The notes beneath the pieces were generated by a model, which worked only from the letters and a program-made list of their open reading frames with translations, searched no databases and was not told where the DNA came from. Below are positions 51,716 through 59,650 of a stretch of 64,000 bases of DNA, one piece after another; the first letter of the stretch is position 1; each line of letters begins with the position of its first letter. Source of the DNA: Streptomyces sp. Ag109_O5-10 (GTDB lineage: Bacteria; Actinomycetota; Actinomycetes; Streptomycetales; Streptomycetaceae); the NCBI RefSeq assembly GCF_900105755.1, contig NZ_FNTQ01000001.1, positions 4,588,001 to 4,652,000 on the forward strand. The letters run 5' to 3'. The position numbers and the translations under genes were made by a program.

Positions 51716-51729
51716 ACCGATCGTTCGGT
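51716..51729. promoter_or_regulatory. TetR-type operator between paaH and paaN
   Basis: ACCGATCGTTCGGT, arms ACCGA and TCGGT around TCGT, lies in the short divergent promoter region. A near-identical site is at 48930 and a 13-of-14 match to its reverse complement is at 57009. Confidence 0.65.
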
Positions 51730-51808
51730 TACTCTAACTCTGTCCGGCCGTTTCCGCCCAGGTCATGAGCTTCAAGGGGAAGCTCATCAGACGAGGAGTT
51801 GGTCCCGC

Positions 51809-53500
51809 ATGACCGCCGAACTCACCGTGCACGAGCTGATCGCCAAGCACCGGCCCACGCTTGACCAGGCGCTGGAGGCGATCCGCACGCGCGCGTACTG
51901 GTCCCCCCACCCCGAGCACCCCAAGGCCTACGGCGAGCACGGCAGCCTGGACGCGGCGGTCGGCAAGGCCGCCTTCGACGCCCTCCTCGGCACCCGTATC
52001 GACCTCGGCCAGCCCGGTACCGACGACTGGACCGGCGGCGAGGTCTCCCCGTACGGCATCGAGCTGGGCGTGACCTACCCGCATGCCGACGTCGACACAC
52101 TGCTGCCGGCGATGCGGGCGGGGCAGCGCGCGTGGCGCGACGCGGGCGCGGAGGCGCGCGCGGTGGTGTGTCTGGAGATCCTCAAGCGGATCAGCGACCG
52201 GACGCACGAGTTCGCACACGCGGTCATGCACACCAGCGGCCAGGCGTTCATGATGGCGTTCCAGGCGGGTGGTCCGCACGCCCAGGACCGCGGCCTGGAG
52301 GCGGTGGCCTACTCCTACGCGGAGCAGGTCCGCACCCCCGACACGGCCGAGTGGAGCAAGCCGCAGGGCAAGCGCGACCCGCTCGCGCTCACGAAGACCT
52401 TCACGCCGGTCCCGCGCGGCGTCGCGCTGGTCATCGGCTGCAACACGTTCCCGACGTGGAACGGCTACCCGGGCCTGTTCGCCTCCCTCGCCACCGGCAA
52501 CGCGGTCCTCGTGAAGCCGCACCCGCGCGCCGTGCTGCCGCTCGCCCTCACCGTCCAGGTCGCCCGCCAGGTCCTCGCCGAGGCCGGCTTCGACCCGAAC
52601 CTGGTGGCGCTGGCGACGGAGCACCCCGGCGAGGGCATCGCCAAGACGCTCGCGACCCGCCCCGAGATCAAGATCATCGACTACACCGGTTCGACGGCCT
52701 TCGGCGACTGGCTGGAGGCCAACGCCCGGCAGGCGCAGGTGTACACCGAAAAGGCCGGTGTCAACACGGTCCTGATCGAGTCCACCGGCAACTACAAGGG
52801 CATGCTCGCCAACCTGGCCTTCTCGCTCTCCCTCTACAGCGGCCAGATGTGCACCACCCCGCAGAACCTGCTGATCCCCCGCGACGGCATCCGCACCGAC
52901 GAAGGCCCGAAGACCTACGAGGAGGTGGTCGCCGACATCGCCCGCGCGGTGGACGGTCTGCTCGGCGACGACACCCGGGCCAACGCGCTGCTCGGTGCCA
53001 TCGTCAACCCCGACGTCAAGGCCCGCCTGGAGGCCGCCGCCGGGCTCGGCGAGGTCGCCCTCGCCTCCCGCGAGATCGCCAACCCCGAGTTCCCGGGCGC
53101 GGTCGTGCGCACGCCGGTGATCGTGAAGCTGGACGGTGCCAAGCCGGACGACGAGGCCGCCTACATGAGCGAGTGCTTCGGCCCGGTCTCCTTCGCCGTC
53201 GCCGTCGACTCCGCCGCCGACGCGGTGGAACTGCTGCGGCGCACGGTCCGCGACAAGGGCGCGATGACCGTCGGCGCGTACACGGTCGACGCCGACGTGG
53301 AGCGCGCGGTGGAGGAGGTCTGCCTGGAGGAGGCGGCCCAGCTGTCGCTGAACCTGGTGGGCGGGGTGTACGTCAACCAGACCGCCGCCTTCTCCGACTT
53401 CCACGGCTCGGGCGGCAACCCGGCGGCCAACGCCGCCCTGTGCGACGGGGCGTTCGTGGCGAACCGGTTCCGGGTGATCGAGGTGCGCCGGGAGGCGTAG
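51809..53500 (+). CDS. paaN: Phenylacetate-degradation aldehyde dehydrogenase (PaaN type)
   Basis: The 563-residue enzyme belongs to the aldehyde dehydrogenase superfamily, PaaN branch. The cofactor segment is VPRGVALVIGCNTFPTWNG, and the glycine strand reads IDYTGSTAFGDWLE. The catalytic Cys348 is in YSGQMCTTPQN, and the C-terminal half is LSLNLVGGVYVNQTAAFSDFHGSGGNPA in parts. It probably oxidises an aldehyde intermediate of ring-opened phenylacetyl-CoA, but no hydratase domain is fused. The ATG at 51809 has GAGGAG about 10 bases upstream. Confidence 0.93.
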   Translation: MTAELTVHELIAKHRPTLDQALEAIRTRAYWSPHPEHPKAYGEHGSLDAAVGKAAFDALLGTRIDLGQPGTDDWTGGEVSPYGIELGVTYPHADVDTLLPAMRAGQRAWRDAGAEARAVVCLEILKRISDRTHEFAHAVMHTSGQAFMMAFQAGGPHAQDRGLEAVAYSYAEQVRTPDTAEWSKPQGKRDPLALTKTFTPVPRGVALVIGCNTFPTWNGYPGLFASLATGNAVLVKPHPRAVLPLALTVQVARQVLAEAGFDPNLVALATEHPGEGIAKTLATRPEIKIIDYTGSTAFGDWLEANARQAQVYTEKAGVNTVLIESTGNYKGMLANLAFSLSLYSGQMCTTPQNLLIPRDGIRTDEGPKTYEEVVADIARAVDGLLGDDTRANALLGAIVNPDVKARLEAAAGLGEVALASREIANPEFPGAVVRTPVIVKLDGAKPDDEAAYMSECFGPVSFAVAVDSAADAVELLRRTVRDKGAMTVGAYTVDADVERAVEEVCLEEAAQLSLNLVGGVYVNQTAAFSDFHGSGGNPAANAALCDGAFVANRFRVIEVRREA

Positions 53501-53626
53501 GAGAGGCCGCCCGGAGCGCGCGATCGGCCGACGTCAGCAGCGGCGCGGGCGAGCACCAGGGGCGCGACCGGCCGACATCAGCAGCGGGCGCCGGACAGGA
53601 GCGGACGCAGGAGCACCCGCACCCGC

Positions 53627-53692
53627 GGCAGCGGCAGCGGCAGCGGCAGCGGCAGCGGCAGCGGCAGCGGCAGCGGCAGCGGCAGCGGCAGC
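53627..53692. repeat. (GGCAGC)11 hexanucleotide tract
   Basis: Sixty-six bases are eleven uninterrupted copies of GGCAGC. Frames across it encode artefacts such as Cys-Arg or Ser-Gly repeats. Confidence 0.97.
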
Positions 53693-53869
53693 GGCCGACG
53701 TTTCCGGCGGGCATCGGTTGCTGTCCTGGCCGCGTCGATTCGCCGGTCGCCGCCATCTCTTCGGCCGCCACCACGGTGCTCCGCCACCACGGTGGTGGTC
53801 GGCGCGGTGTCGGGCCCGGCGGTGCCGCCGTTGAGGCGGGCGGTTGTGGGCCGGTGCGGCCCCGTCGGG

Positions 53870-53906
53870 GCTGGTCGCGCGGTTCCCCGCGCCCCTGACG
53901 GGGCGC
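53870..53906 (+). repeat. Dispersed intergenic element, copy 3
   Basis: GCTGGTCGCGCGGTTCC is followed by the perfect hairpin GCGCCCC-TGAC-GGGGCGC, just beyond the stop of the methyltransferase gene. Confidence 0.7.
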
Positions 53907-53925
53907 CTGCGCCCAGCCAGCCCTC

Positions 53926-54660
53926 TTACAGGGCACTCCAGTGGTACAAGGTCATCGCCACGCTCGTCGCCAGGTTGTAGCTGCTCACCTGAGGGCGCAT
54001 CGGCAGCCGCAGCAAGTGGTCGGCTCGCGCCCGGAGGTCGGCCGAGAGCCCCGCCCGCTCCGAGCCGAAGGCGAGGATCGCGTCGTCGGGGAGTTTCAGC
54101 CCCCTGATGTCCTCGCCCTCCGGATCGAGTGCGTACAGCGGGCCCTCAGGCAGCTCGGGCACCGCCAGGCGTTCCACCGCCGTGGCGAAGTGGAGGCCCG
54201 CGCCGCCGCGAACGACCGTCGGGTGCCAGGGGTCGAGGGTGCCGGTCGTGATGACGCCGGTCGCCCCGAAGCCCGCCGCGAGGCGGATCACCGCGCCCGC
54301 GTTGCCGAGGTTGCGCGGCTCGTCGAGGACCACGACCGGGGCCGCGCGCGGGAGCCGGGCCAGCTCGCGCAGGTTGGCCTCGCGGGACGGGCGTACCGCC
54401 AGTGCGGCCACGGCCGTGGGGTGCGGGCGCGGGACGAGGGACGCGTACGTCCGCGCGGGCACCTCCGTCAGCAGCACGGCCAGTGCCTCCCGTACGTCCG
54501 GCGCCAACTCGCCCGCCAGGGCCAGCGTCGCCCCCCGGTCCGCCGTGACCGCCACCGGCACCTCCGCGCCGAAGCGCAGCGCGTGCTTGAGGGCGTGGAA
54601 GCCGTCGAGGAGAACGGCCGAGCCGGCCAGCCGCGCCCAGTGGTCCAGGGGGTCGGTCAT
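53926..54660 (-). CDS. TrmH/SpoU family RNA methyltransferase
   Basis: The 244-residue SPOUT-fold 2'-O-ribose methyltransferase has motif 1 LDEPRNLGNAGAVIRLA, motif 2 LAFGSERAGLS and motif 3 LPMRPQVSSYNLATSVA, the knotted AdoMet site. The N-terminal part is a shortened L30e-like substrate domain. It may modify tRNA or rRNA; the site cannot be given. The ATG overlaps the stop of the HTTM gene (54657-54660), making it the third gene of an operon with two membrane proteins, an unusual pairing. Confidence 0.92.
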   Translation of the reverse strand: MTDPLDHWARLAGSAVLLDGFHALKHALRFGAEVPVAVTADRGATLALAGELAPDVREALAVLLTEVPARTYASLVPRPHPTAVAALAVRPSREANLRELARLPRAAPVVVLDEPRNLGNAGAVIRLAAGFGATGVITTGTLDPWHPTVVRGGAGLHFATAVERLAVPELPEGPLYALDPEGEDIRGLKLPDDAILAFGSERAGLSADLRARADHLLRLPMRPQVSSYNLATSVAMTLYHWSAL

Positions 54661-55868
54661 GCCCCGAAGCCTACGCGGGGCTGTTCGTCGGGCTCCGGTG
54701 AGCGCTGGACGGGCAGTTCCGGGGCGGTCCGACGGAGGACGCGGTCACGTGCGCGTGCCGCCCAGCCGCCGACCCGGTGCAGGAAGGACGTCGGCAGGAA
54801 GACGGAGTCCGCCGCGATCATGGCCAGCGAGAAGAAGGGCAGGCCGAGCACGACCGCGATCACCGCGTGCTCGGTCATCATCGCGGCCAGCAGCACGTTC
54901 TTCACCCGCCGGTTGAACAGGGTGAACGGGAAGGCGACCTGCACGATGACCGTCCCGTAGGTCACCAGCATCACCATCGTGCCGTTGGCGGACAGCAGGT
55001 CGGCGAGGGCCGGCCAGGGCGAGAAGTAGTCCAGGTGGAGCGGGTAGTAGACGGCGGTGCCGTCCTGCCAGCGGGAGCCCTGGATCTTGTACCAGCCGGC
55101 GGTGGCGTAGATCAGGCAGGCCTCGGCCATGATCACGAACACGGCGCCGTTGTGCAGGATGTTGGCGATGACGTCGAGCAGGACGCGGGGCTCGGACGTG
55201 CGCCCCCGGCGGTCGGCCGCCCACCACAGGGCGGTGCCCGCCCAGGTCGCCCACAGCACGGCCGGGACCAGCCAGCCGCCTCCGGTACGGCCGGTGACGG
55301 CCGCGGCGAGCAGGACGAGACCCGACACCGCCCACAGGACGGGGCCCACCAGGTCGGGGGCCACGCGCTCGCCACGCGCGCGTGCGGCGCCGGCTCGTGC
55401 CGCCCGGCGCGCGTCCAGGGACCACACCTGGCCGCAGCGCGTGAACACCAGGTAGAAGGACATCAGGTGCAGCACGTTGTCGCCGCCGTCGCCCACGAAG
55501 ACGCTGCGGTTCTGCAGGGACAGCACGCCGACCATGAAGAACAGGGATGTGGCCCGGGTCCGCCAGCCCACCAGCAGCAGCGCACCGGCGACGACGGCGA
55601 GGAAGTAGAAGACCTCGAAGAAGGCGTTGCTGTCGGAGGTCAGCAGCGCCGTGAAGGCGTGGTTGTCGGCGGTCAGCTGCCGGGCGAGGTCGAAGCTCCA
55701 GGTGGCGTGGGGGCCGTACAGCTCCTGGCGGTGCGGGTACTCGCGCAGCAGGAAGAGCAGCCAGGTGGCGGCGAAGCCGATGCGGACCACGGCCGTCTGG
55801 TACGGGCCGAGCGCGGCCTCGGTGACCCGGGCGATGGCGCGGGACAGGCACAGGGCGAGACGGTTCAC
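54657..55868 (-). CDS. HTTM-domain membrane protein (gamma-carboxylase-like)
   Basis: The 403-residue protein has about eight membrane segments and the HTTM (vitamin K-dependent carboxylase-related) pattern: VRIGFAATWLLFLLREY near the start, then HLMSFYLVFTRCGQVWSLD, then CLIYATAGWYKIQGSRWQDGTAVYYPL. The lysine/histidine residues around WYKIQGSRW match the family core. Substrate unknown. The GTG at 55868 overlaps the DUF5819 stop by four bases (GTGA). The two genes are often found together in actinomycetes. Confidence 0.9.
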   Translation of the reverse strand: MNRLALCLSRAIARVTEAALGPYQTAVVRIGFAATWLLFLLREYPHRQELYGPHATWSFDLARQLTADNHAFTALLTSDSNAFFEVFYFLAVVAGALLLVGWRTRATSLFFMVGVLSLQNRSVFVGDGGDNVLHLMSFYLVFTRCGQVWSLDARRAARAGAARARGERVAPDLVGPVLWAVSGLVLLAAAVTGRTGGGWLVPAVLWATWAGTALWWAADRRGRTSEPRVLLDVIANILHNGAVFVIMAEACLIYATAGWYKIQGSRWQDGTAVYYPLHLDYFSPWPALADLLSANGTMVMLVTYGTVIVQVAFPFTLFNRRVKNVLLAAMMTEHAVIAVVLGLPFFSLAMIAADSVFLPTSFLHRVGGWAARARDRVLRRTAPELPVQRSPEPDEQPRVGFGA

Positions 55869-56671
55869 CGCACACCGCCGTTCGCTTCGTCCGCGGTGAC
55901 CGTCCACCAGGGCAGCTCCCGGTAGACGGGTGTGTCGGAGACCTTCTCGCCGCTCCAGTGCGGCGGGGTCACGTTGGTGGTGCTCGACCGTACCTGCACG
56001 CGCTCGATGGTGCCCTTCTCGCTCGTGGCGTCCCCCTTGTACATGCGCATCACGACGATCCGGCGCAGGTACTGCTCGGACAGGGAACCGCGCAGGCCGA
56101 TCGGGCGGTTGTCGGTGCCGTGCGTGGAGGTGAAGAAGTCCCAGGCCCGGCGCAGTTCGTTCTGCACGGTGTGGCTGGGCACCAGGCTGCCGTCGATGGC
56201 CCGGCCGTCCTGTGCGGACAGGTCGTTCCAGCCGGTGGTGGTCGTGGTGCCGTCCGGCATCAGCACATCGGCGCGCACCTGCACGGAGATGTTCTGCTGC
56301 AGCGGGTTCGGCGCGAAGAGCTTCCAGTTCTGCTCGAACTCCGGGTACACCCAGTCCTCGATCGCCGTGCCGTGCTGCTTGCTCACCGTGTTCGCCGGTG
56401 CCACGCTCAGGAACACCATGCCGAGGTGCACGCAGGCGGTGACCGCGACCAGGGCGAGGGCGAGAGCCGCGCCGATCTGGTAGCGGGGCGACAGGGCGGC
56501 GACGCCGGTACGGGGGACGGCGGCGGGCTCCGGCGGAAGGGCTGCACCCGAGGGCGGCTGCTCCGGAGGGGCGGGACGGTCCGCTGGGGCGGGCTCCGGC
56601 TCGGCACGCGTCCCGCTCGGGGCGTCCGGCCCGTGCCGGGCGTCCACGCCCTCGTCGTACGCGTCGTCCAT
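55865..56671 (-). CDS. DUF5819 family membrane protein
   Basis: The predicted protein has 268 residues. The N-terminal 65 are acidic/Pro/Ala-rich and probably disordered. A single membrane helix (ALALALVAVTACVHLGMVFLS in part) follows. The extracytoplasmic domain has the family pattern PEFEQNWKLFAPNPLQQNISVQ and a later QYLRRIVVMRMY strand. It probably partners the HTTM protein encoded by the next, overlapping gene. ATG at 56671 with a GGGGCGG element upstream. Confidence 0.87.
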   Translation of the reverse strand: MDDAYDEGVDARHGPDAPSGTRAEPEPAPADRPAPPEQPPSGAALPPEPAAVPRTGVAALSPRYQIGAALALALVAVTACVHLGMVFLSVAPANTVSKQHGTAIEDWVYPEFEQNWKLFAPNPLQQNISVQVRADVLMPDGTTTTTGWNDLSAQDGRAIDGSLVPSHTVQNELRRAWDFFTSTHGTDNRPIGLRGSLSEQYLRRIVVMRMYKGDATSEKGTIERVQVRSSTTNVTPPHWSGEKVSDTPVYRELPWWTVTADEANGGVR

Positions 56672-57053
56672 ACCGCCCCGTTCCCCGATTCCCCAGGCCG
56701 TCCGGGCGGCCCCGATCCGGCCGCGCGGTGTGCCGCTGCCCGGCACTCGCACGGAACGGTACTCAGCACCGGCCACCGGGCGCAGCCCCGGGGCGGAGGC
56801 CGACGGCGTGGCCATCACCACTCCGGGCACGGCCGCCGGCCCTTCCGATCCGGGGCACCGGGGTACCCGACCCGCGATCAGCCCAGGTCATAGGGCGTCC
56901 GGGCCCGTCCGGCGACCGCGCCTCCGCGAGTTTTCCACAGGCCGCCCCGGAGGTTTTCCACAAGGGTTGATCGTCGACACGGGCCCGGCGACCATGGGTT
57001 GGGCGGGAACCGAACGATCGGACGGGACGCCGGCCGGGCTGCCCCGCCCGCGG
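56672..57053. other. Intergenic region, possible regulatory repeats
   Basis: This is 382 bases upstream of the DUF5819 operon. TTTTCCACA occurs twice (56931-56939, 56954-56962), 23 bases apart. A palindrome matching the TetR operator of the paa region lies at 57009-57022. No gene is supported. Confidence 0.5.
57009..57022. promoter_or_regulatory. Third copy of the ACCGA-type palindrome
   Basis: ACCGAACGATCGGA matches the reverse complement of the paaH-paaN operator at 13 of 14 positions. It lies downstream of pepN and about 340 bases upstream of the DUF5819 start. Confidence 0.35.
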
Positions 57054-59489
57054 TCAGGCGTTCGCGACCCGGGCACGGAGCATGCGCCGGACCGCGTCCG
57101 AGCGTTCCAGAAGGGTGTTGCGGACGACGGGGGAGGCGTCCCCGGCCGCCTGACGGACCCTCTCGATGTACTCGGCATCGACGGCATACGGCGGGAAGAG
57201 TTGGGAGGTGTAGGTCATCGCCGGGATCATGCCGCCCTGGTGCAGGTCCGGGACCATCGCCAGGTAGCGCTCGGCGTAGGGGGCGAGCAAGGCGTCCTGG
57301 CCGGGGCGCCAGAAGGCGGCCGCCACCGCGGAGACCGCCGCGACCGGGACCTCGCGGTCCACGGCCAGCCGCTGCCAGACCTCGGCCTTCGCGGCCGGAC
57401 CGGGGAGGGCGGCCCGGACGGTGAGGGCGCGAACCCAGGCGTCGGGGTCGGTGTCGCGTTCGAGCAGGGCGGCGGACTCGGCGGTGACGTCGCCGCCGAG
57501 TTCGGCCTCGCGGACGAGGGTGCGCCAGCGCAGGTCGACGTCGTCGCCGGCCTGCTCGCGGAGCCAGGCCAGGTCCTCGGCGCCGGTCGCGGTGCGGGCG
57601 AGGCCGCGCAGGGCGACCTGGCGGCGGCCCGGGTCGGCGGCCAGCCGTCGGCAGGCCGCGGCCACGGCCTCGGTCAGCGCGGGACGTTCGGCGGCCGGTG
57701 CCCAGAGTTCGGCGATGTTGGTGACGAGCGTGAGGTAGGGCTCGATCACGGCGTCGGACGTCTCGGCCGTGAGGACCGCGGTGAGGCAGCGGCCGGCCTC
57801 GGCCGCCGTGGCCTCGCCAGCCGTGAGCATGTCCCAGACGGTGGCGGCGGCCACGCCCCGCGAGATCGCGGTGGGCAGCAGGCCCGCCGCGCGGAAGAGG
57901 GTCTCCCGGGCGGTGGGGTCCGGGCGGGTGGTCGCGAAGGTGAGGTCGTCGTCGTTGACGAGGAGGAGGTCGGACGTGGCGGGAAGGCCGGTGACCGGGG
58001 TGCGGGCCTCGGTGACCTCGACGCGGACCAGTGCGGTCCGTTCCAGGGCGTCGCCGGCGCGGTCGTACGCGCCGACCGCGAGGACCTGGGGGCGCGGGCT
58101 GCCGTCCGCGAGCAGGGTGACGGTGTCGCCGTCGCGCTCCAGGGTGAAGCGGTCGGTGCCCGCGGTCTCCAGCCAGGCCTTGCGCCAGCCGGTCAGATCG
58201 CGGCCACTGGCCTCGGCGAGGGCGTCCATCAGGTCCTGGAGGGTGGTGGTGCCCCAGGCGTGACGGGCGAAGTAGGCGGCCATGCCGGTGCGGAAACGGT
58301 CCTCGCCGACGTAGGTCATCAGCTGAAGGAGGACGGAGGCGCCCTTGGGGTAGGTGATGTTGTCGAAGATCGACGCGGCCTGGGCGACGTCGTGGATGGG
58401 CTGGTGGATCGGGTGCGAGACCGGGCCCTGGTCGGAGAGGTACGCCTTGACCTTGCCGTTGAGCAGGTGGCCCGCCCATGCGTCGGTGTGGCGGGTGGCG
58501 CCCTCGGCGGCCCAGTGGCAGGCGAACTCGGCGAAGGCCTCGTTCAGCCAGAGGTCGTCCCACCAGCGCATGGTGACGATGTTGCCGAACCACATGTGCG
58601 CCATCTCGTGCAGCAGCACCACCGCGAGCACCTCGCGCTCGGCGGGGGTCGGCTCGGCCCTCCGCAGGAAGGCGTCCGACCAGGTCACGCAGCCGTAGTT
58701 CTCCATCGCGCCGCCGAACTCGGGCATGAACACCTGGTCGTACCTGCGCTGCGGGAACGGCATCGCGAAGGCCTCCGCGTAGAAGGCGAGGCCCTGCCGG
58801 GTGAGGGTGAGGATGTCGTCGGCGTCGCGTTCCAGGACCTCGGCGAGCGAACGGCGCGCGTAGATGCCGAGGTCGTGGCCGTCGGCCTCACGGCGGATCC
58901 CGTGGAAGGGGCCGGCGTTGACGACGGTGTTGTACACGGACAGCGGCGGGGTGTCCGGGAAGCTCCAGCGGCGGGCCGCGCCCTGCTCCTCGATCCGCGG
59001 GTCACCGGAGTTGCTGAGGACGGTCCAGGCGGCCGGGGCCGTGACGGTGAAGGCGTGCGGGGCCTTGAGGTCGGGCTGGTCGAAGCAGGCCCAGACGAAC
59101 CGGGCCTCGTCGGGCTCGAAGCTCGTCCACACGTACACCTCTCCGTCGGCCGGGTCGGTGGCCTTGTGCACGCCCGCGCCGGTGGCGGTGTCGGACTGGA
59201 CGCTCTCGACGCGCAGCACGTTGTGCGCGGCCAGGCCGGGCAGCGGGATCCGTCCGTCGCCGGAGGGGGTGAGGGGGCTGCCGTTCAGGGTGGCGGCGCG
59301 CACCTCGGCCGCGCAGTCGACGAAGGTCTCCGCACCCGGCTCGGAACAGCCGAAGGTGACCGTGGAGACGCAGCGGATCTCCGGCCCGGCGGGCAGAGCG
59401 GTTAGGTCGATGTCGATGTCGTACCGCTCGACCGTGATCAGTGCGGCCCGGTGCTCGGCCTCGGTGCGGGTCAGGCTTCGGATCCCCAT
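57054..59489 (-). CDS. pepN: Aminopeptidase N (M1 family)
   Basis: The 811-residue cytosolic zinc aminopeptidase has the exopeptidase motif GAMEN (260-264) and the zinc motif H294-E-x-x-H298 with the third ligand Glu317 (LWLNEAF). A C-terminal helical ERAP-like domain fills the last 350 residues. It removes N-terminal residues from peptides; the length matches actinobacterial PepN, somewhat shorter than the E. coli enzyme. The ATG at 59489 has GGAGG 5 bases upstream. Divergent from the acyl-CoA dehydrogenase gene. Confidence 0.96.
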   Translation of the reverse strand: MGIRSLTRTEAEHRAALITVERYDIDIDLTALPAGPEIRCVSTVTFGCSEPGAETFVDCAAEVRAATLNGSPLTPSGDGRIPLPGLAAHNVLRVESVQSDTATGAGVHKATDPADGEVYVWTSFEPDEARFVWACFDQPDLKAPHAFTVTAPAAWTVLSNSGDPRIEEQGAARRWSFPDTPPLSVYNTVVNAGPFHGIRREADGHDLGIYARRSLAEVLERDADDILTLTRQGLAFYAEAFAMPFPQRRYDQVFMPEFGGAMENYGCVTWSDAFLRRAEPTPAEREVLAVVLLHEMAHMWFGNIVTMRWWDDLWLNEAFAEFACHWAAEGATRHTDAWAGHLLNGKVKAYLSDQGPVSHPIHQPIHDVAQAASIFDNITYPKGASVLLQLMTYVGEDRFRTGMAAYFARHAWGTTTLQDLMDALAEASGRDLTGWRKAWLETAGTDRFTLERDGDTVTLLADGSPRPQVLAVGAYDRAGDALERTALVRVEVTEARTPVTGLPATSDLLLVNDDDLTFATTRPDPTARETLFRAAGLLPTAISRGVAAATVWDMLTAGEATAAEAGRCLTAVLTAETSDAVIEPYLTLVTNIAELWAPAAERPALTEAVAAACRRLAADPGRRQVALRGLARTATGAEDLAWLREQAGDDVDLRWRTLVREAELGGDVTAESAALLERDTDPDAWVRALTVRAALPGPAAKAEVWQRLAVDREVPVAAVSAVAAAFWRPGQDALLAPYAERYLAMVPDLHQGGMIPAMTYTSQLFPPYAVDAEYIERVRQAAGDASPVVRNTLLERSDAVRRMLRARVANA

Positions 59490-59588
59490 GTGTCCTCCCT
59501 CGTGTGTCCGTCCCCCGTCGGCGGAGAGCGGCCGTCAGCCTACGACGGGAGGAGCCGGTGATCGCAGGGATTTTGGGTTCCCTTCTTC

Positions 59589-59618
59589 TAGAACCTGTTC
59601 TATCTTGACGGACCGTCA
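59589..59618. promoter_or_regulatory. KstR-type box plus a second palindrome
   Basis: TAGAACCTGTTCTA (59589-59602) fits the TNNAACNNGTTNNA consensus of KstR-type TetR regulators. TGACGGACCGTCA (59606-59618) is a separate perfect palindrome about one and a half turns further along, beside the acyl-CoA dehydrogenase start. Confidence 0.65.
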
Positions 59619-59650
59619 GATCAGCGGGGACCCGCCGGGAGGACAGGACC

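Larger units (their letters stand above)
53501..53925. other. Intergenic repeat-rich region, no supported gene
   Basis: The 425 bases between the convergent paaN and RNA methyltransferase genes hold a short direct repeat CGGCCGAC(G/A)TCAGCAGCGG (about 53524 and 53568), a hexanucleotide tract (53627-53692), a CCACCACGGTGG-type hairpin near 53780-53795 and copy 3 of the dispersed element. Confidence 0.6.

Noticed and set aside
53373..53936. Minus-strand frame with Cys-Arg repeats
   Set aside because: It is an artefact of the GGCAGC tract and overlaps the 3' end of paaN.
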